Shown here one piece after another: positions 30,983 through 40,045 of a DNA stretch of 45,426 nucleotides. The stretch lies in NCBI GenBank assembly GCA_947303465.1, contig CAMYYI010000015.1, forward strand, positions 1 through 45,426, written 5' to 3'. Position 1 is the first letter of the stretch, and the number at the start of each line of letters is the position of its first letter. Below the pieces are notes generated by a model. That model was not told the DNA's origin, made no database searches, and saw nothing but the letters and a program-made list of their open reading frames with translations. A program made the translations under genes and the position numbers. The stretch is from an uncultured Bacteroidales bacterium (lineage in GTDB: Bacteria; Bacteroidota; Bacteroidia; Bacteroidales; UBA932).

Positions 30983-32452
30983 ATGTATCTTCTTGGTTAC
31001 GATATAGGCAGTTCCTCCGTAAAGGCATCGGTAGTGGATGCCGAAAGCGGGCGCGTCAAAGCCTCCGCACATTATCCGGAGACGGAAGCTCCCATCATTT
31101 CCTCCAGGCCCGGCTGGGCCGAACAGGACCCGGAAATGTGGATGGACAATCTGAAGCTGGCCACCGCCGACGTGCTTGGACAGCTTGGCAGAGCAGCCGG
31201 GGAAATCGCCGCCATAGGCATTTCCTACCAGATGCACGGCCTGGTGTGCGTAGACAGGGACATGAAGGTCCTGCGCCCTTCCATAATCTGGTGCGACTCG
31301 CGCGCCGTACCTTACGGAAAACGGGCGTTCGAGGCGCTCGGAGAAAACTGGTGCCTGCAGCACCTGCTGAACTCGCCGGGCAACTTCACCGCCGCCAAGC
31401 TGGCGTGGGTGAAGGAGAACGAGCCTGAGCTTTTCAGCCGCATCCGCAAGATCATGCTCCCCGGCGACTATATAGCCATGCGCCTTACAGGCTGTGCCCG
31501 CACTACCGTCAGCGGACTGTCGGAGGGCATTCTGTGGGACTTCAGGAAAAACACCCCCTCGCAGGAGCTGATGGAGTACTTCGGCTTCGACGAATCTGTC
31601 CTGCCGGAGCTCGCACCTGCATTCGGCATACAGGGAACGCTCACCGGGCAGGCGGCTGCCTGGCTGGGACTGCCGGAAGGCATACCTGTCACCTACAGGG
31701 CCGGCGACCAGCCCAACAACGCCCTCAGTCTGGGCGTACTGGAGCCGGGCGAAATTGCCTCCACAGCAGGCACGAGCGGGGTTATCTACGGCGTGATCGG
31801 AGACATAGCCTACGACCCGCAGTCCCGCGTGAACAGCTTCGCCCACGTCAACCATACGGCGGCCGACCCGCGTCTGGGCGTGCTGCTTTGCATCAACGGC
31901 ACCGGTATCCTCAACTCCTGGATGCGGCGTACCGTGGCACCTGAGGGCATCTCGTACAACGATATGAATGAGCTGGCGGCAGGAGTTCCGATCGGCAGCG
32001 ACGGCGTGTGTATCCTCCCCTTCGGCAACGGTGCCGAACGCATGCTGGGCAACCGCGATACCGGCTGCAGCGTGCACGGCGTCAACTTCAACCGCCACGA
32101 CAGACGGCACCTCATCCGCGCTGCCCAGGAAGGCATAGTCTTCTCCTTCCAGTACGGAATCGGAATCATGGAGCAGATGGGACTGAAGATCAATACCATA
32201 CATGCCGGAAACGCCAATATGTTCCTGTCCGGAGTCTTCCGCGACACTCTCGCCGGCGTCACTGGAGCAACCATTGAGCTATATGACACCGACGGAGCGG
32301 CAGGTGCCGCCCGCGGGGCCGGAATAGGAGCCGGCATCTACAAGACAGCCACAGAAGCCTTTTCCACCCTTGAGCGCCTGGCAGTCATCGAACCTTGCGA
32401 TGAAGATCAATATAAAGATGCGTATGAACGTTGGAAGGATTATTTGGAATAG
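30983..32452 (+). CDS. xylB: xylulokinase
   Basis: 489 residues from the ATG at 30983; an in-frame GTG at 30977 lies in the -7 box and is rejected. FGGY-family kinase: ATP-binding LLGYDIGSSSVKAS at the N-terminus, GISYQMHGLV near 75-84 (XylB signature), WCDSRA, RAGDQPNNALSLG and a C-terminal GGxxxS-like segment (SGVFRDTLAGVTG). It phosphorylates D-xylulose to xylulose-5-phosphate for the pentose phosphate pathway. Its stop codon touches the REP-like element that separates it from xylA. Substrate assignment is backed by the adjacent xylA and xylE. Confidence 0.94.
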   Translation: MYLLGYDIGSSSVKASVVDAESGRVKASAHYPETEAPIISSRPGWAEQDPEMWMDNLKLATADVLGQLGRAAGEIAAIGISYQMHGLVCVDRDMKVLRPSIIWCDSRAVPYGKRAFEALGENWCLQHLLNSPGNFTAAKLAWVKENEPELFSRIRKIMLPGDYIAMRLTGCARTTVSGLSEGILWDFRKNTPSQELMEYFGFDESVLPELAPAFGIQGTLTGQAAAWLGLPEGIPVTYRAGDQPNNALSLGVLEPGEIASTAGTSGVIYGVIGDIAYDPQSRVNSFAHVNHTAADPRLGVLLCINGTGILNSWMRRTVAPEGISYNDMNELAAGVPIGSDGVCILPFGNGAERMLGNRDTGCSVHGVNFNRHDRRHLIRAAQEGIVFSFQYGIGIMEQMGLKINTIHAGNANMFLSGVFRDTLAGVTGATIELYDTDGAAGAARGAGIGAGIYKTATEAFSTLERLAVIEPCDEDQYKDAYERWKDYLE

Positions 32453-32533
32453 ATCCTTCGTCACAAAGTTCCTCAGGATGACAGTTTTGTCATTCTGAAC
32501 GAACAATGTCATTCTGAACGAAGTGAAGAATCT
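32451..32533. repeat. REP-like repeat element between xylB and xylA
   Basis: Two direct copies starting TGTCATTCTGAACGAA (32488 and 32507); the second continues as GTGAAGAATCT to 32533. An inverted, diverged copy occupies 32451-32483 (starts AGATCCTTCGTC, ends CTCAGGATGACA). The unit resembles the widespread dispersed repeat TGTCATTCTGAGCGAAG...AAGAATCT. The inverted arrangement allows a long imperfect stem in the mRNA. It begins at the last bases of the xylB stop codon. Confidence 0.8.
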
Positions 32534-32549
32534 ATCAACACAAAACAAT

Positions 32550-33866
32550 ATGTCAAAAGAATTTTTCCCGCAAATCAGCAAAATCCCTTTCGAGGGACCG
32601 CAGAGCAAGAATCCCCTTGCATTCCATTACTATGATGCCGACCGCGTGGTCATGGGCAAACCCATGCGCGACTGGTTCAAATTCGCCCTGGCCTGGTGGC
32701 ACAGCCTGGGACAGGCATCCGGCGACCCCTTCGGCGGCCAGACCCGCAGCTACGAATGGGACAAAGGCGACAGCCCCTACGAGCGCGCCCGCCAGAAGGC
32801 CGACGCCGGCTTCGAGATAATGCAGAAGCTGGGGATAGGATACTTCTGTTTCCATGACGTCGACCTGATCGAAGACTGCGACGACATCGCCGAATACGAG
32901 GCGCGCCTCAAGGATATCACCGACTATCTCCTCGGCAAGATGAAGGAGACCGGCATCAGGAACCTCTGGGGTACCGCCAACGTCTTCGGGCACAAGCGCT
33001 ACATGAACGGTGCCGCCACCAACCCGCAGTTCGACATAGTCGCACGCGCCGCCGTCCAGATAAAGAACGCCCTGGACGCCACTATCAAGCTGGGAGGCAG
33101 CTCTTACGTGTTCTGGGGAGGCCGCGAAGGCTACTACACCCTGCTCAACACCCAGATGCAGAGGGAGAAAGACCACCTCGCAAAGATGCTCACCGCCGCC
33201 CGCGATTACGCCCGCGCGAAGGGGTTCAAGGGCACCTTCCTCATCGAGCCAAAGCCCATGGAGCCCACCAAGCACCAGTATGACGTGGATACGGAAACCG
33301 TTATAGGCTTCCTTCGCGCCAACGGTCTGGACAAGGACTTCAAGGTGAATATCGAGGTCAACCACGCCACCCTGGCAGGCCACACCTTCGAGCACGAACT
33401 GGCAGTGGCGGTGGACAACGGACTGCTGGGCAGCATCGACGCCAACCGCGGCGACGCTCAGAACGGCTGGGATACCGACCAGTTCCCCGTGGATGCATAC
33501 GAGCTCACCCCGGCCATGATGCAGATTATCCGTAACGGCGGCTTCAAGGACGGCGGCACCAACTTCGACGCCAAACTCCGCCGCTCGTCAACCGACCCTG
33601 AAGACATCTTCATCGCCCATATCAGCGCCATGGATGCAATGGCCCACGCGCTCCTGAATGCGGCCGCGGTACTTGAGGAGAGCCAGCTGCCGAAGATGGT
33701 GGCCGAACGTTACGCCAGCTTCGACTCCGGCCTCGGCAAGAAGTTCGAGGAGGGCAAGGCCTCCCTGGAGGAGCTGTACGACTATGCCCGCTCCAACGGA
33801 GAACCCGCAGCCGCCTCCGGCAAGCAGGAACTTTACGAGACACTTCTGAACCTTTATGCAAAGTAG
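32550..33866 (+). CDS. xylA: xylose isomerase
   Basis: 438 residues from the ATG at 32550, the standard length of the Bacteroides-type enzyme; an alternative GTG nine codons upstream lies in the repeat element. Catalytic His102 and Asp105 in FCFHDVDL, metal ligands in [30 protein letters not shown] and [20 protein letters not shown]. It converts D-xylose to D-xylulose. The last 11 bases overlap xylE, so isomerase and transporter are translationally linked. Confidence 0.97.
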   Translation: MSKEFFPQISKIPFEGPQSKNPLAFHYYDADRVVMGKPMRDWFKFALAWWHSLGQASGDPFGGQTRSYEWDKGDSPYERARQKADAGFEIMQKLGIGYFCFHDVDLIEDCDDIAEYEARLKDITDYLLGKMKETGIRNLWGTANVFGHKRYMNGAATNPQFDIVARAAVQIKNALDATIKLGGSSYVFWGGREGYYTLLNTQMQREKDHLAKMLTAARDYARAKGFKGTFLIEPKPMEPTKHQYDVDTETVIGFLRANGLDKDFKVNIEVNHATLAGHTFEHELAVAVDNGLLGSIDANRGDAQNGWDTDQFPVDAYELTPAMMQIIRNGGFKDGGTNFDAKLRRSSTDPEDIFIAHISAMDAMAHALLNAAAVLEESQLPKMVAERYASFDSGLGKKFEEGKASLEELYDYARSNGEPAAASGKQELYETLLNLYAK

Positions 33867-35271
33867 TTACAGACAAAAAGGCAGTGCCGCATATCTCTTC
33901 GGGATAGTGCTGGTAGCGGTGCTCGGAGGACTGCTGTTCGGATACGACACCGCCGTCATTTCCGGCGCAGAACGCGGCCTGCAGGCATTTTTCGAAGGGG
34001 CCACCGATTTTGAGTACACCAACGGATGGCACGGCTTCACCACCTCCAGCGCCCTCATAGGATGCATCATAGGAGCGTTCCTCAGCGGAGTGCTGGCGGC
34101 CAGGCTGGGGCGCAAGAAAACGCTCTTCGTCGCCGGAATATTGTTCTTCCTCAGCGCCCTGGGCTCATGGAACCCCGAGTTCCTGTTCTTCCCCAAAGGC
34201 GTCGCGTCCCGCGGCCTGCTGGTGGCATTCAACAGCTACCGCGTGCTTGGAGGAATAGGCGTAGGCCTGGCCTCTGCGCTATGTCCCATGTACATAGCAG
34301 AGATTGCTCCTGCCTCCAAGAGGGGTAAGCTGGTTTCCTGGAACCAGTTCGCAATCATCTTCGGCCAGCTGGTGGTCTACTTCGTCAATTACCTGATAAT
34401 CCGCAGTCACGCCAACGACCCTGAAGTGGTTGCATGGACAAATGCCATAGGCTGGAGGGTGATGTTCGTTTCCGAGGCCGTGCCTGCCGGACTCTTTGCG
34501 CTGCTTATCCTGCTTGTGCCCGAAACTCCTCGTCACCTCGCCCTCAACGGCAAGGACGACAAGGCCCTTACTGTGCTTTCCAAGGTCAACGGAGAGGCCC
34601 GGGCCCGCGAAATCCTTGCGGAAATCAAGGCCACGGCCGTAGAAAAGACGGAGAAACTCTTCGCCTACGGCTTCCTGGTGGTATTCATCGGATGCATGCT
34701 GAGCGTGTTCCAGCAGATAATAGGCATCAACGCCGTGCTCTACTTTGCGCCCCGTATCTTTGAGTCCATGGGCGTAAGCAACAATATGCTGTTCACCGTA
34801 ATCATGGGCGTGATCAACATATCGTTCACCCTTGTGGCTGTGTTCACGGTAGAGAAGCTGGGCCGCAAACCCCTGCTTATCACCGGCTCGCTCGGCATGG
34901 CTGTCGGTGCGCTTGGTGTTGCCCTTTCGAATGTAGTCACCATGCCTGCGCTTATTCCCGTGGTGAGCATAATGCTTTACAGCGCCTGCTTCATGTTCAG
35001 CTGGGGGCCCATATGCTGGGTGTATATTTCAGAAATTTTCCCCAACACCATCCGCAGTCAGGCGACAGCCTGGGCAGTGGCTTTCCAGTGGATATTCAAC
35101 TTCATCGTAAGCTCTACCTTCGTACCCATGTACACCTGGAGCCCGTTCTTTGCCTACGCACTCTACGGAGTGATATGCGTCATAGCCGCAATATTCGTCT
35201 GGAAGCTCGTCCCGGAGACCAAAGGCAAGACGCTCGAGGACATGACCGCCCTCTGGAGAAGCAGGAAATGA
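33856..35271 (+). CDS. xylE: D-xylose:H+ symporter, sugar porter family
   Basis: 471 residues, 12 helices. Sugar-porter motifs: [19 protein letters not shown] in helix 1, [11 protein letters not shown] (loop 2-3), [10 protein letters not shown] before the central loop, [14 protein letters not shown] in helix 7, [13 protein letters not shown], and [12 protein letters not shown] at the C-terminus. The QQxxGINxxxYYAP-type segment binds hexoses or pentoses. Xylose is inferred from the operon. It overlaps xylA by 11 bases and ends flush against the convergent def gene with no gap, so no terminator lies between them. Confidence 0.92.
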   Translation: MQSSYRQKGSAAYLFGIVLVAVLGGLLFGYDTAVISGAERGLQAFFEGATDFEYTNGWHGFTTSSALIGCIIGAFLSGVLAARLGRKKTLFVAGILFFLSALGSWNPEFLFFPKGVASRGLLVAFNSYRVLGGIGVGLASALCPMYIAEIAPASKRGKLVSWNQFAIIFGQLVVYFVNYLIIRSHANDPEVVAWTNAIGWRVMFVSEAVPAGLFALLILLVPETPRHLALNGKDDKALTVLSKVNGEARAREILAEIKATAVEKTEKLFAYGFLVVFIGCMLSVFQQIIGINAVLYFAPRIFESMGVSNNMLFTVIMGVINISFTLVAVFTVEKLGRKPLLITGSLGMAVGALGVALSNVVTMPALIPVVSIMLYSACFMFSWGPICWVYISEIFPNTIRSQATAWAVAFQWIFNFIVSSTFVPMYTWSPFFAYALYGVICVIAAIFVWKLVPETKGKTLEDMTALWRSRK

Positions 35272-35826
35272 TTATTTGATCTTCGCGTTGTATCTCGTGG
35301 CTACCTTTCCGTGAGAGATGTTGACCAGTTTCTTGGCAATCATCTTGCGGCGGATGGGAGCCACGAGGTCCGTGAAGAGCACGCCGTCCAGATGTGACAG
35401 CTCGTGCTGGACCATGCGGGCGCCGAATTTATCGAACTCCTCGGTCTGTTCCCTGAAGTCCTCGTCGTAATAGCGGACTTTGATACGTACCGGACGACGG
35501 ACGTTGCAATAAACGCCCGGGACGCTGAGGCAGCCTTCTTCGTACTCGCACTGCTCCTCGCTTTCTTCCAGAATCTCAGGGTTGATAAGCGTGCGCTTGA
35601 AGCCTTTCAGATAAGGATAGACATCCGCCATCACGTCTCCGTCCACAATGAGGACGCGCCGACTCACTCCAATTTGGGGTGCCGCCAAGCCGCAGCCCTC
35701 GGAACGCTCGAGAGTATCCTTCAGGTCTGCAATGAGTTGCTTCAGTTCCTCTTTCTTGCTCAGGTCGGCTTCGGCGGCCCGCTCACGGAGCACCTCGGAG
35801 CCATAAAGATATATAGGCTGTATCAT
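35272..35826 (-). CDS. def: peptide deformylase
   Basis: 184 residues. All three motifs: GCGLAAPQIG (44-53), EEGCLS (Cys99 metal ligand) and QHELSHLDG (His141, Glu142, His145). It removes the formyl group from nascent proteins. The start overlaps the ruvX stop by four bases (ATGA). Second gene of the ruvX-def pair, an order that I recall as common in Bacteroidales. Confidence 0.97.
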   Translation of the reverse strand: MIQPIYLYGSEVLRERAAEADLSKKEELKQLIADLKDTLERSEGCGLAAPQIGVSRRVLIVDGDVMADVYPYLKGFKRTLINPEILEESEEQCEYEEGCLSVPGVYCNVRRPVRIKVRYYDEDFREQTEEFDKFGARMVQHELSHLDGVLFTDLVAPIRRKMIAKKLVNISHGKVATRYNAKIK

Positions 35827-36236
35827 TTCTTCTTGTCCAGGTATGCCTGCAATATTATTGCGGCGCTTATTTTATCTACTGAGTTCTTGTCCCGTCTCTG
35901 ACTTTTCTTCATCCCCCCGTCTATCATGGCCTTGTGCGCCAGTACGGATGTAAAACGTTCGTCTTCCAGCGCAAGCGGTACCGACGGAAACGCCTTCTGC
36001 AGCTGCTTGAGGAAAATGTCCACATCTGCCGCCGCCTCCGCGTGACTGCCGTCCAGGTTGAGCGGATAGCCTACCACGAACTTCAGAATCGTTTCCCCGA
36101 GGGCATATTTTTGAAGATAATCTATTATCTTTGTAGCAGGGACAGTCTCCAGAGGGGAAGCAAATATACCGAACGGGTCGCTCTGCGCCACACCGACGCG
36201 CGCCCTGCCATAATCTATCCCTATGATTCTGTCCAT
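35823..36236 (-). CDS. ruvX: Holliday junction resolvase-like protein RuvX/YqgF
   Basis: 137 residues from the ATG at 36236; three further upstream codons would enter the promoter. RNase H-like fold: IIGIDYGRARVGVAQSD at the N-terminus holds the first catalytic Asp, FVVGYPLNLDGS and LEDERFTSVLAH the following motif, and DKISAAIILQAYLD the last Asp. Members are implicated in pre-16S rRNA 5' processing. Promoter TTTG-N20-GAAATTTG just upstream, six bases from the start codon. Confidence 0.93.
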   Translation of the reverse strand: MDRIIGIDYGRARVGVAQSDPFGIFASPLETVPATKIIDYLQKYALGETILKFVVGYPLNLDGSHAEAAADVDIFLKQLQKAFPSVPLALEDERFTSVLAHKAMIDGGMKKSQRRDKNSVDKISAAIILQAYLDKKK

Positions 36237-36242
36237 GCCGCG

Positions 36243-36274
36243 CAAATTTCGATATTATTATGGGAAAAAGCAAA
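36243..36274 (-). promoter_or_regulatory. promoter of ruvX-def
   Basis: Minus strand TTTG (36274-36271), 20 bases, GAAATTTG (36250-36243). The -33 box lies inside the first codons of the divergent gene. The ATG follows six bases after the -7 box. Confidence 0.6.
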
Positions 36275-36634
36275 CTTGGCAAAGTATATCGCCTGAGCCT
36301 GCTGGAGGATGAGACCCACCGCAGCATACGCTCCTACCGCTTTACGCGGCTGGGCTTCATCGTAACCATCATAACCGCCTTCGTTGTGATTCTGGGCAGC
36401 CTCTACTGCCTCATCGCCTTTACTCCCCTGCGCACCACCATCCCCGGCTACCCCGACGCGCACTTCCGCAAGGAAGCGGTTAACAACGCCATCAAGATTG
36501 ACTCCCTGGAAAGTGCCATCACCCGGTGGAAACTGTATTCAGAAAACCTTTCCCGGGTGCTGTCCGGGGATACCACCCTGAATCTGGACAGCCTGCTGCA
36601 GGCAAAGGAGGCCGCCGATTCCCTGGAACGATGA
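36260..36634 (+). CDS. short single-pass membrane protein, related to the N-terminus of an M23-like protein
   Basis: 124 residues. A basic cytoplasmic stretch (1-28), one hydrophobic helix at about 31-54, then a periplasmic part beginning LRTTIPGYPDAH and a helical region with coiled-coil character (KIDSLESAITRWKLYSENL). The TPLRTxIPGYPDA segment resembles the start of longer (about 300-residue) Bacteroidales M23-like membrane proteins, from memory; here the protein stops before any peptidase domain. The stop overlaps the dxr start (ATGA), so the truncation is not a recent frameshift. Function unknown. Confidence 0.7.
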   Translation: MGKSKLGKVYRLSLLEDETHRSIRSYRFTRLGFIVTIITAFVVILGSLYCLIAFTPLRTTIPGYPDAHFRKEAVNNAIKIDSLESAITRWKLYSENLSRVLSGDTTLNLDSLLQAKEAADSLER

Positions 36635-37782
36635 AAAGAAAGATTGCTATACTGGGGTCCACCGGCTCGATAGGCACCCAGACCCTTGACGTGGTACGCC
36701 AGCACAGGGACCTCTTCGACGTGGAGATGATCTCGGCCGGCAACAACACCACCCTGCTGGCGCAGCAGGCACGCGAGTTCGATGTGAACAACGTGGTGAT
36801 TTGCAACGAGTCGCGATATCCGGAGCTGGCAGAGGCGCTCAAGGACAGCGACTCCAAGGTATGGGCCGGCGTGGACAGCCTGTGCTCGCTGGTGCGGTCC
36901 GATGGAGTAGATATAGTAGTGGGCGCCATGGTCGGTTTCAGCGGCCTACGCCCCACCCTCTCTGCGCTTGAAGCCGGAAAGATAGTGGCTCTTGCCAACA
37001 AGGAGACGCTGGTTGCCGCCGGCAGCATTGTCACACGCACGATGAGGGAGCACAACGCAGTTATACTGCCTGTGGACTCGGAGCACTCCGCCATCTTCCA
37101 GTGCCTTCTCGGCGCAAACGGCAACGCCGTGGAAAAGATACACCTGACCGCCTCCGGAGGCCCGTTCCGCACCTGGGAGAAGCAAAGGATCGCAGCCGCT
37201 ACGGCCGCCGACGCCCTCAAGCATCCCAACTGGGATATGGGTTCCAAGGTCACTATAGATTCCGCCACCATGATGAACAAGGGCTTCGAGGTCATAGAAG
37301 CAAAATGGCTCTTTGACGTATCGCCTTCAGACATCAATGTGGTGGTGCATCCGGAATCCATAATACATTCCATGGTTGAGTTCGAAGACGGCGCAGTTAT
37401 CGCTCAGCTGGGATGCCCCGACATGCGTGAGCCCATAGGGTTTGCCCTCTCTTTCCCCGCCCGTATCACCGTGGGCAACAAGAAAATCGACTTTGCCGCC
37501 CTTGGCTCCCTGCATTTCGAGGCTCCGGATACCGGACGCTTCCCCAATCTGCGGCTCGCATACGAGGCCATTGAACGCGGCGGCAATGCCCCCTGCGCCC
37601 TTAATGCAGCCAATGAGGTAACGGTAGCCGCCTATCTCAAAGGTCTTATCGGCTTCTACGACATCTCCCGCATCAACGAAAAATGCCTTTCGGGCCTGAA
37701 TTTTGTAGCAGACCCGACCATCGAAGACATCTTCGAGACTAATGCGGAAGTCGCAAGAATAGCCAATGGTTGTATTAATTAA
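36631..37782 (+). CDS. dxr: 1-deoxy-D-xylulose 5-phosphate reductoisomerase
   Basis: 383 residues from the ATG at 36631, which overlaps the preceding stop; 35 upstream in-frame codons read over the preceding gene. NADPH-binding GSTGSIGTQ (9-17), ANKETLVAAG, metal and substrate residues in DSEHSAIFQ, SGGPFR, and VHPESIIHSMVEF. It makes methylerythritol phosphate, the committed step of isoprenoid synthesis, so this organism uses the MEP pathway. Overlaps rseP by 17 bases. Confidence 0.97.
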   Translation: MKRKIAILGSTGSIGTQTLDVVRQHRDLFDVEMISAGNNTTLLAQQAREFDVNNVVICNESRYPELAEALKDSDSKVWAGVDSLCSLVRSDGVDIVVGAMVGFSGLRPTLSALEAGKIVALANKETLVAAGSIVTRTMREHNAVILPVDSEHSAIFQCLLGANGNAVEKIHLTASGGPFRTWEKQRIAAATAADALKHPNWDMGSKVTIDSATMMNKGFEVIEAKWLFDVSPSDINVVVHPESIIHSMVEFEDGAVIAQLGCPDMREPIGFALSFPARITVGNKKIDFAALGSLHFEAPDTGRFPNLRLAYEAIERGGNAPCALNAANEVTVAAYLKGLIGFYDISRINEKCLSGLNFVADPTIEDIFETNAEVARIANGCIN

Positions 37783-39058
37783 GACATTACAGGTCATCCT
37801 GGCCCTCTCGCTGCTGATCATAGTGCACGAGTTCGGCCACTTTTTCTGGGCCCGGGTATTCGGTATCCGGGTGGAGCGTTTCTACCTGTTCTTCGGCAAG
37901 GCCCTGGTAAAATGGCAATGGGGCGAGACGGAGTTCGGCATAGGCTGGATTCCCTTCGGCGGGTACTGCAAGATAGCCGGAATGATAGACGAATCCATGG
38001 ACCTGGAGCAATTGAAGCATGATCCGCAGCCATGGGAATTCCGCTCCAAACCGGCCTGGCAACGGCTGTTGGTCATGGCAGGAGGGGTTATCAACAACTT
38101 TCTGTTCGCAATACTCATCTATTGCCTCATCGCCGGAATCTGGGGAGAGGCTTTCATCAGCAACAGGGATGCTAAGATCGCCCCTAACGAACTGGCACAG
38201 GAGATGGGCTTCCGACTTGGAGACCACATAATAGACTTCGACGGCTACGAGCCGCAGAATTTCGGCATGCTTCAGGCAGACCTGGTGCGGCGCGACGTTC
38301 GCAACGCCCGTATCCTCCGCAGCGCCGATACGCTGAACCTGTATATAGACCACGCCTACATGGCCGATGCACTGAACAGCCCTGCCATGTTCGACCTGGC
38401 GGTGCCGTTCGTAATAGATTCCATGCGTGCAGACGGGCCCAACGGAAGTTGCGGGCTGCTGCGGGGCGACCGCGTGCTCGCGTTCGACGGTCACGATGTT
38501 GAGTTCATTCAAGATGCGCGTGCAGTGCTCTCGGAATGCCGCAGCAGGACCGTGGAGGCACAGGTGCTGCGCGGCGCCGACACCCTGGCAATACCTGTAC
38601 AGGTGGACAGCCTGGGCCAGGTGGGCGTTTTCCTTGTGATGCCGGAGATAGAAAGGCGCCAGTATTCATTCCTGGAAGCCATCCCGGCCGGACTCAGACT
38701 CACATGGGAGACCATCAGCGGCTACGTACAGGACCTTGGCCTGCTGATACGTCCCTCTACCGGGGCCTACAAGTCGGTTGGCAGCTTCATAGCCATAGGT
38801 CAGGTGTTCCCCGAAGTCTGGGACTGGTACCGCTTCCTGAACATACTGGCTCTGCTCTCGGTAATGCTGGGAATAATGAACCTGCTGCCGATTCCGGCGC
38901 TGGACGGCGGCCACATACTTTTTACGCTGTACGAGATGATAACGGGGCGCAAGCCCAGCGACCGCTTCCTGGCAATTATGCAGGTGATTGGAATGATACT
39001 GCTGCTGGCCCTGATGGTGCTGGCCTTTGGAAACGATATTGGACGACTAATCAAGTGA
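37766..39058 (+). CDS. rseP: site-2 intramembrane metalloprotease
   Basis: 430 residues. Catalytic HEFGH (21-25) in the first transmembrane helix, a PDZ-like domain pair in the middle, and LPIPALDGGHILF near the C-terminus, giving the third zinc ligand Asp. Four hydrophobic helices. It cuts membrane-bound anti-sigma factors or signal peptides after a first cleavage. The dxr-rseP neighbourhood is common in bacteria. Three bases before the DUF4837 gene. Confidence 0.94.
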   Translation: MVVLIKTLQVILALSLLIIVHEFGHFFWARVFGIRVERFYLFFGKALVKWQWGETEFGIGWIPFGGYCKIAGMIDESMDLEQLKHDPQPWEFRSKPAWQRLLVMAGGVINNFLFAILIYCLIAGIWGEAFISNRDAKIAPNELAQEMGFRLGDHIIDFDGYEPQNFGMLQADLVRRDVRNARILRSADTLNLYIDHAYMADALNSPAMFDLAVPFVIDSMRADGPNGSCGLLRGDRVLAFDGHDVEFIQDARAVLSECRSRTVEAQVLRGADTLAIPVQVDSLGQVGVFLVMPEIERRQYSFLEAIPAGLRLTWETISGYVQDLGLLIRPSTGAYKSVGSFIAIGQVFPEVWDWYRFLNILALLSVMLGIMNLLPIPALDGGHILFTLYEMITGRKPSDRFLAIMQVIGMILLLALMVLAFGNDIGRLIK

Positions 39059-39060
39059 AT

Positions 39061-40041
39061 ATGAAAAAGATACTTTTAGCGATCATGGCCCTGCTGGCCC
39101 TCGCCTCCTGCAAGAACACCAAGGCTCTTCTGCCCAGCGTAAGCGGCAAAGCCGGTGAAATCATTGTCGTGATAGACAAATCCGACTGGGAAGGAAATCT
39201 GGGAACCAAAGTGCGCGAGCTGCTCGCCTGCGACTGCCCCTGGCTGGCCCAGAAAGAGCCGCTTTATTCCCTGGCCAACGTTCCCCCGGGAGGCTTCGGA
39301 GACCTGTTCAAGGTACACCGCAACATAGTCTATTTTGCTATCAACTCCCAGCTCGACACAGCCGGGATAGCCTACAGGCACGACGTATGGGCGGCACCCC
39401 AATGCCTTGTGCAGATAAGTGCGCACAATTCCGACGAGGCCGCCGACCTGCTGACAGAGAACGGCAAGACCATCGTGAGTTTCATAGAGCAGGCAGAGCG
39501 CGACCGCGTTATCCGCAACTCGATACGCTATGAGGAGAGGGAAATCGCACCCAAAGTGGCGGAGGTTTTCGGAGGCTCGCCACACTTCCCCATGGGATAC
39601 AAACTCAAGAAACTGACCGACGACTTTGGCTGGATTGCTGACGAGAAGCAGTACACCATCCAGGGCATACTGATTTATAAATACCCTGCTACGGGCGCTG
39701 AGGACGAGTTGAGCCTGGACAATATCATAGCCAAGCGTAACGAGGTCCTGAAAAACAATGTTCCCGGCATGTTCGAGAACACCTGGATGACAACCGGTGA
39801 ATACATGCCGCCGCAGATAGAATTCTACCGCTACCGCGGACGCGAGTTCTCACAGGTGCGCGGTCTTTGGGAAGTGGAAAACGACTACATGGGCGGCCCC
39901 TTCGTATCCCAGTCGTTCTACTCCCCGGACGGGCGCAGCGTCATAACGGCGGAAGCGTTCGTTTATGCTCCCAAGTACGACAAGAGACAGTACCTGCGCC
40001 AGGTGGAATCTATCCTGTTCTCCTGGGAATGGGCGAAATAG
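39061..40041 (+). CDS. DUF4837 family lipoprotein
   Basis: 326 residues from the ATG at 39061; the frame is open for 175 codons upstream but those are the rseP gene in another phase. Lipobox LALASC (Cys17). The pattern LLPSVSGKAGEIIVVIDKSDWEG at 24-46 and the tail ESILFSWEW match DUF4837 as I know it from Bacteroidota. Function unknown; found next to dxr-rseP, perhaps an envelope-stress partner. Ends five bases before the convergent DUF6850 gene. Confidence 0.85.
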   Translation: MKKILLAIMALLALASCKNTKALLPSVSGKAGEIIVVIDKSDWEGNLGTKVRELLACDCPWLAQKEPLYSLANVPPGGFGDLFKVHRNIVYFAINSQLDTAGIAYRHDVWAAPQCLVQISAHNSDEAADLLTENGKTIVSFIEQAERDRVIRNSIRYEEREIAPKVAEVFGGSPHFPMGYKLKKLTDDFGWIADEKQYTIQGILIYKYPATGAEDELSLDNIIAKRNEVLKNNVPGMFENTWMTTGEYMPPQIEFYRYRGREFSQVRGLWEVENDYMGGPFVSQSFYSPDGRSVITAEAFVYAPKYDKRQYLRQVESILFSWEWAK

Positions 40042-40045
40042 CGTC

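Noticed and set aside
29775..31007. A 410-codon open frame on the plus strand
   Set aside because: Antisense to manB; it would cross both the manB and xylB promoters.
30956..32203. A 415-codon open frame on the minus strand
   Set aside because: Antisense to xylB, which has all FGGY motifs. The frame has no family resemblance and would run through the xylB promoter.
38536..39060. A long 5' extension of the DUF4837 gene
   Set aside because: The 175 codons overlap rseP in another phase; the ATG at 39061 gives a proper lipoprotein signal.
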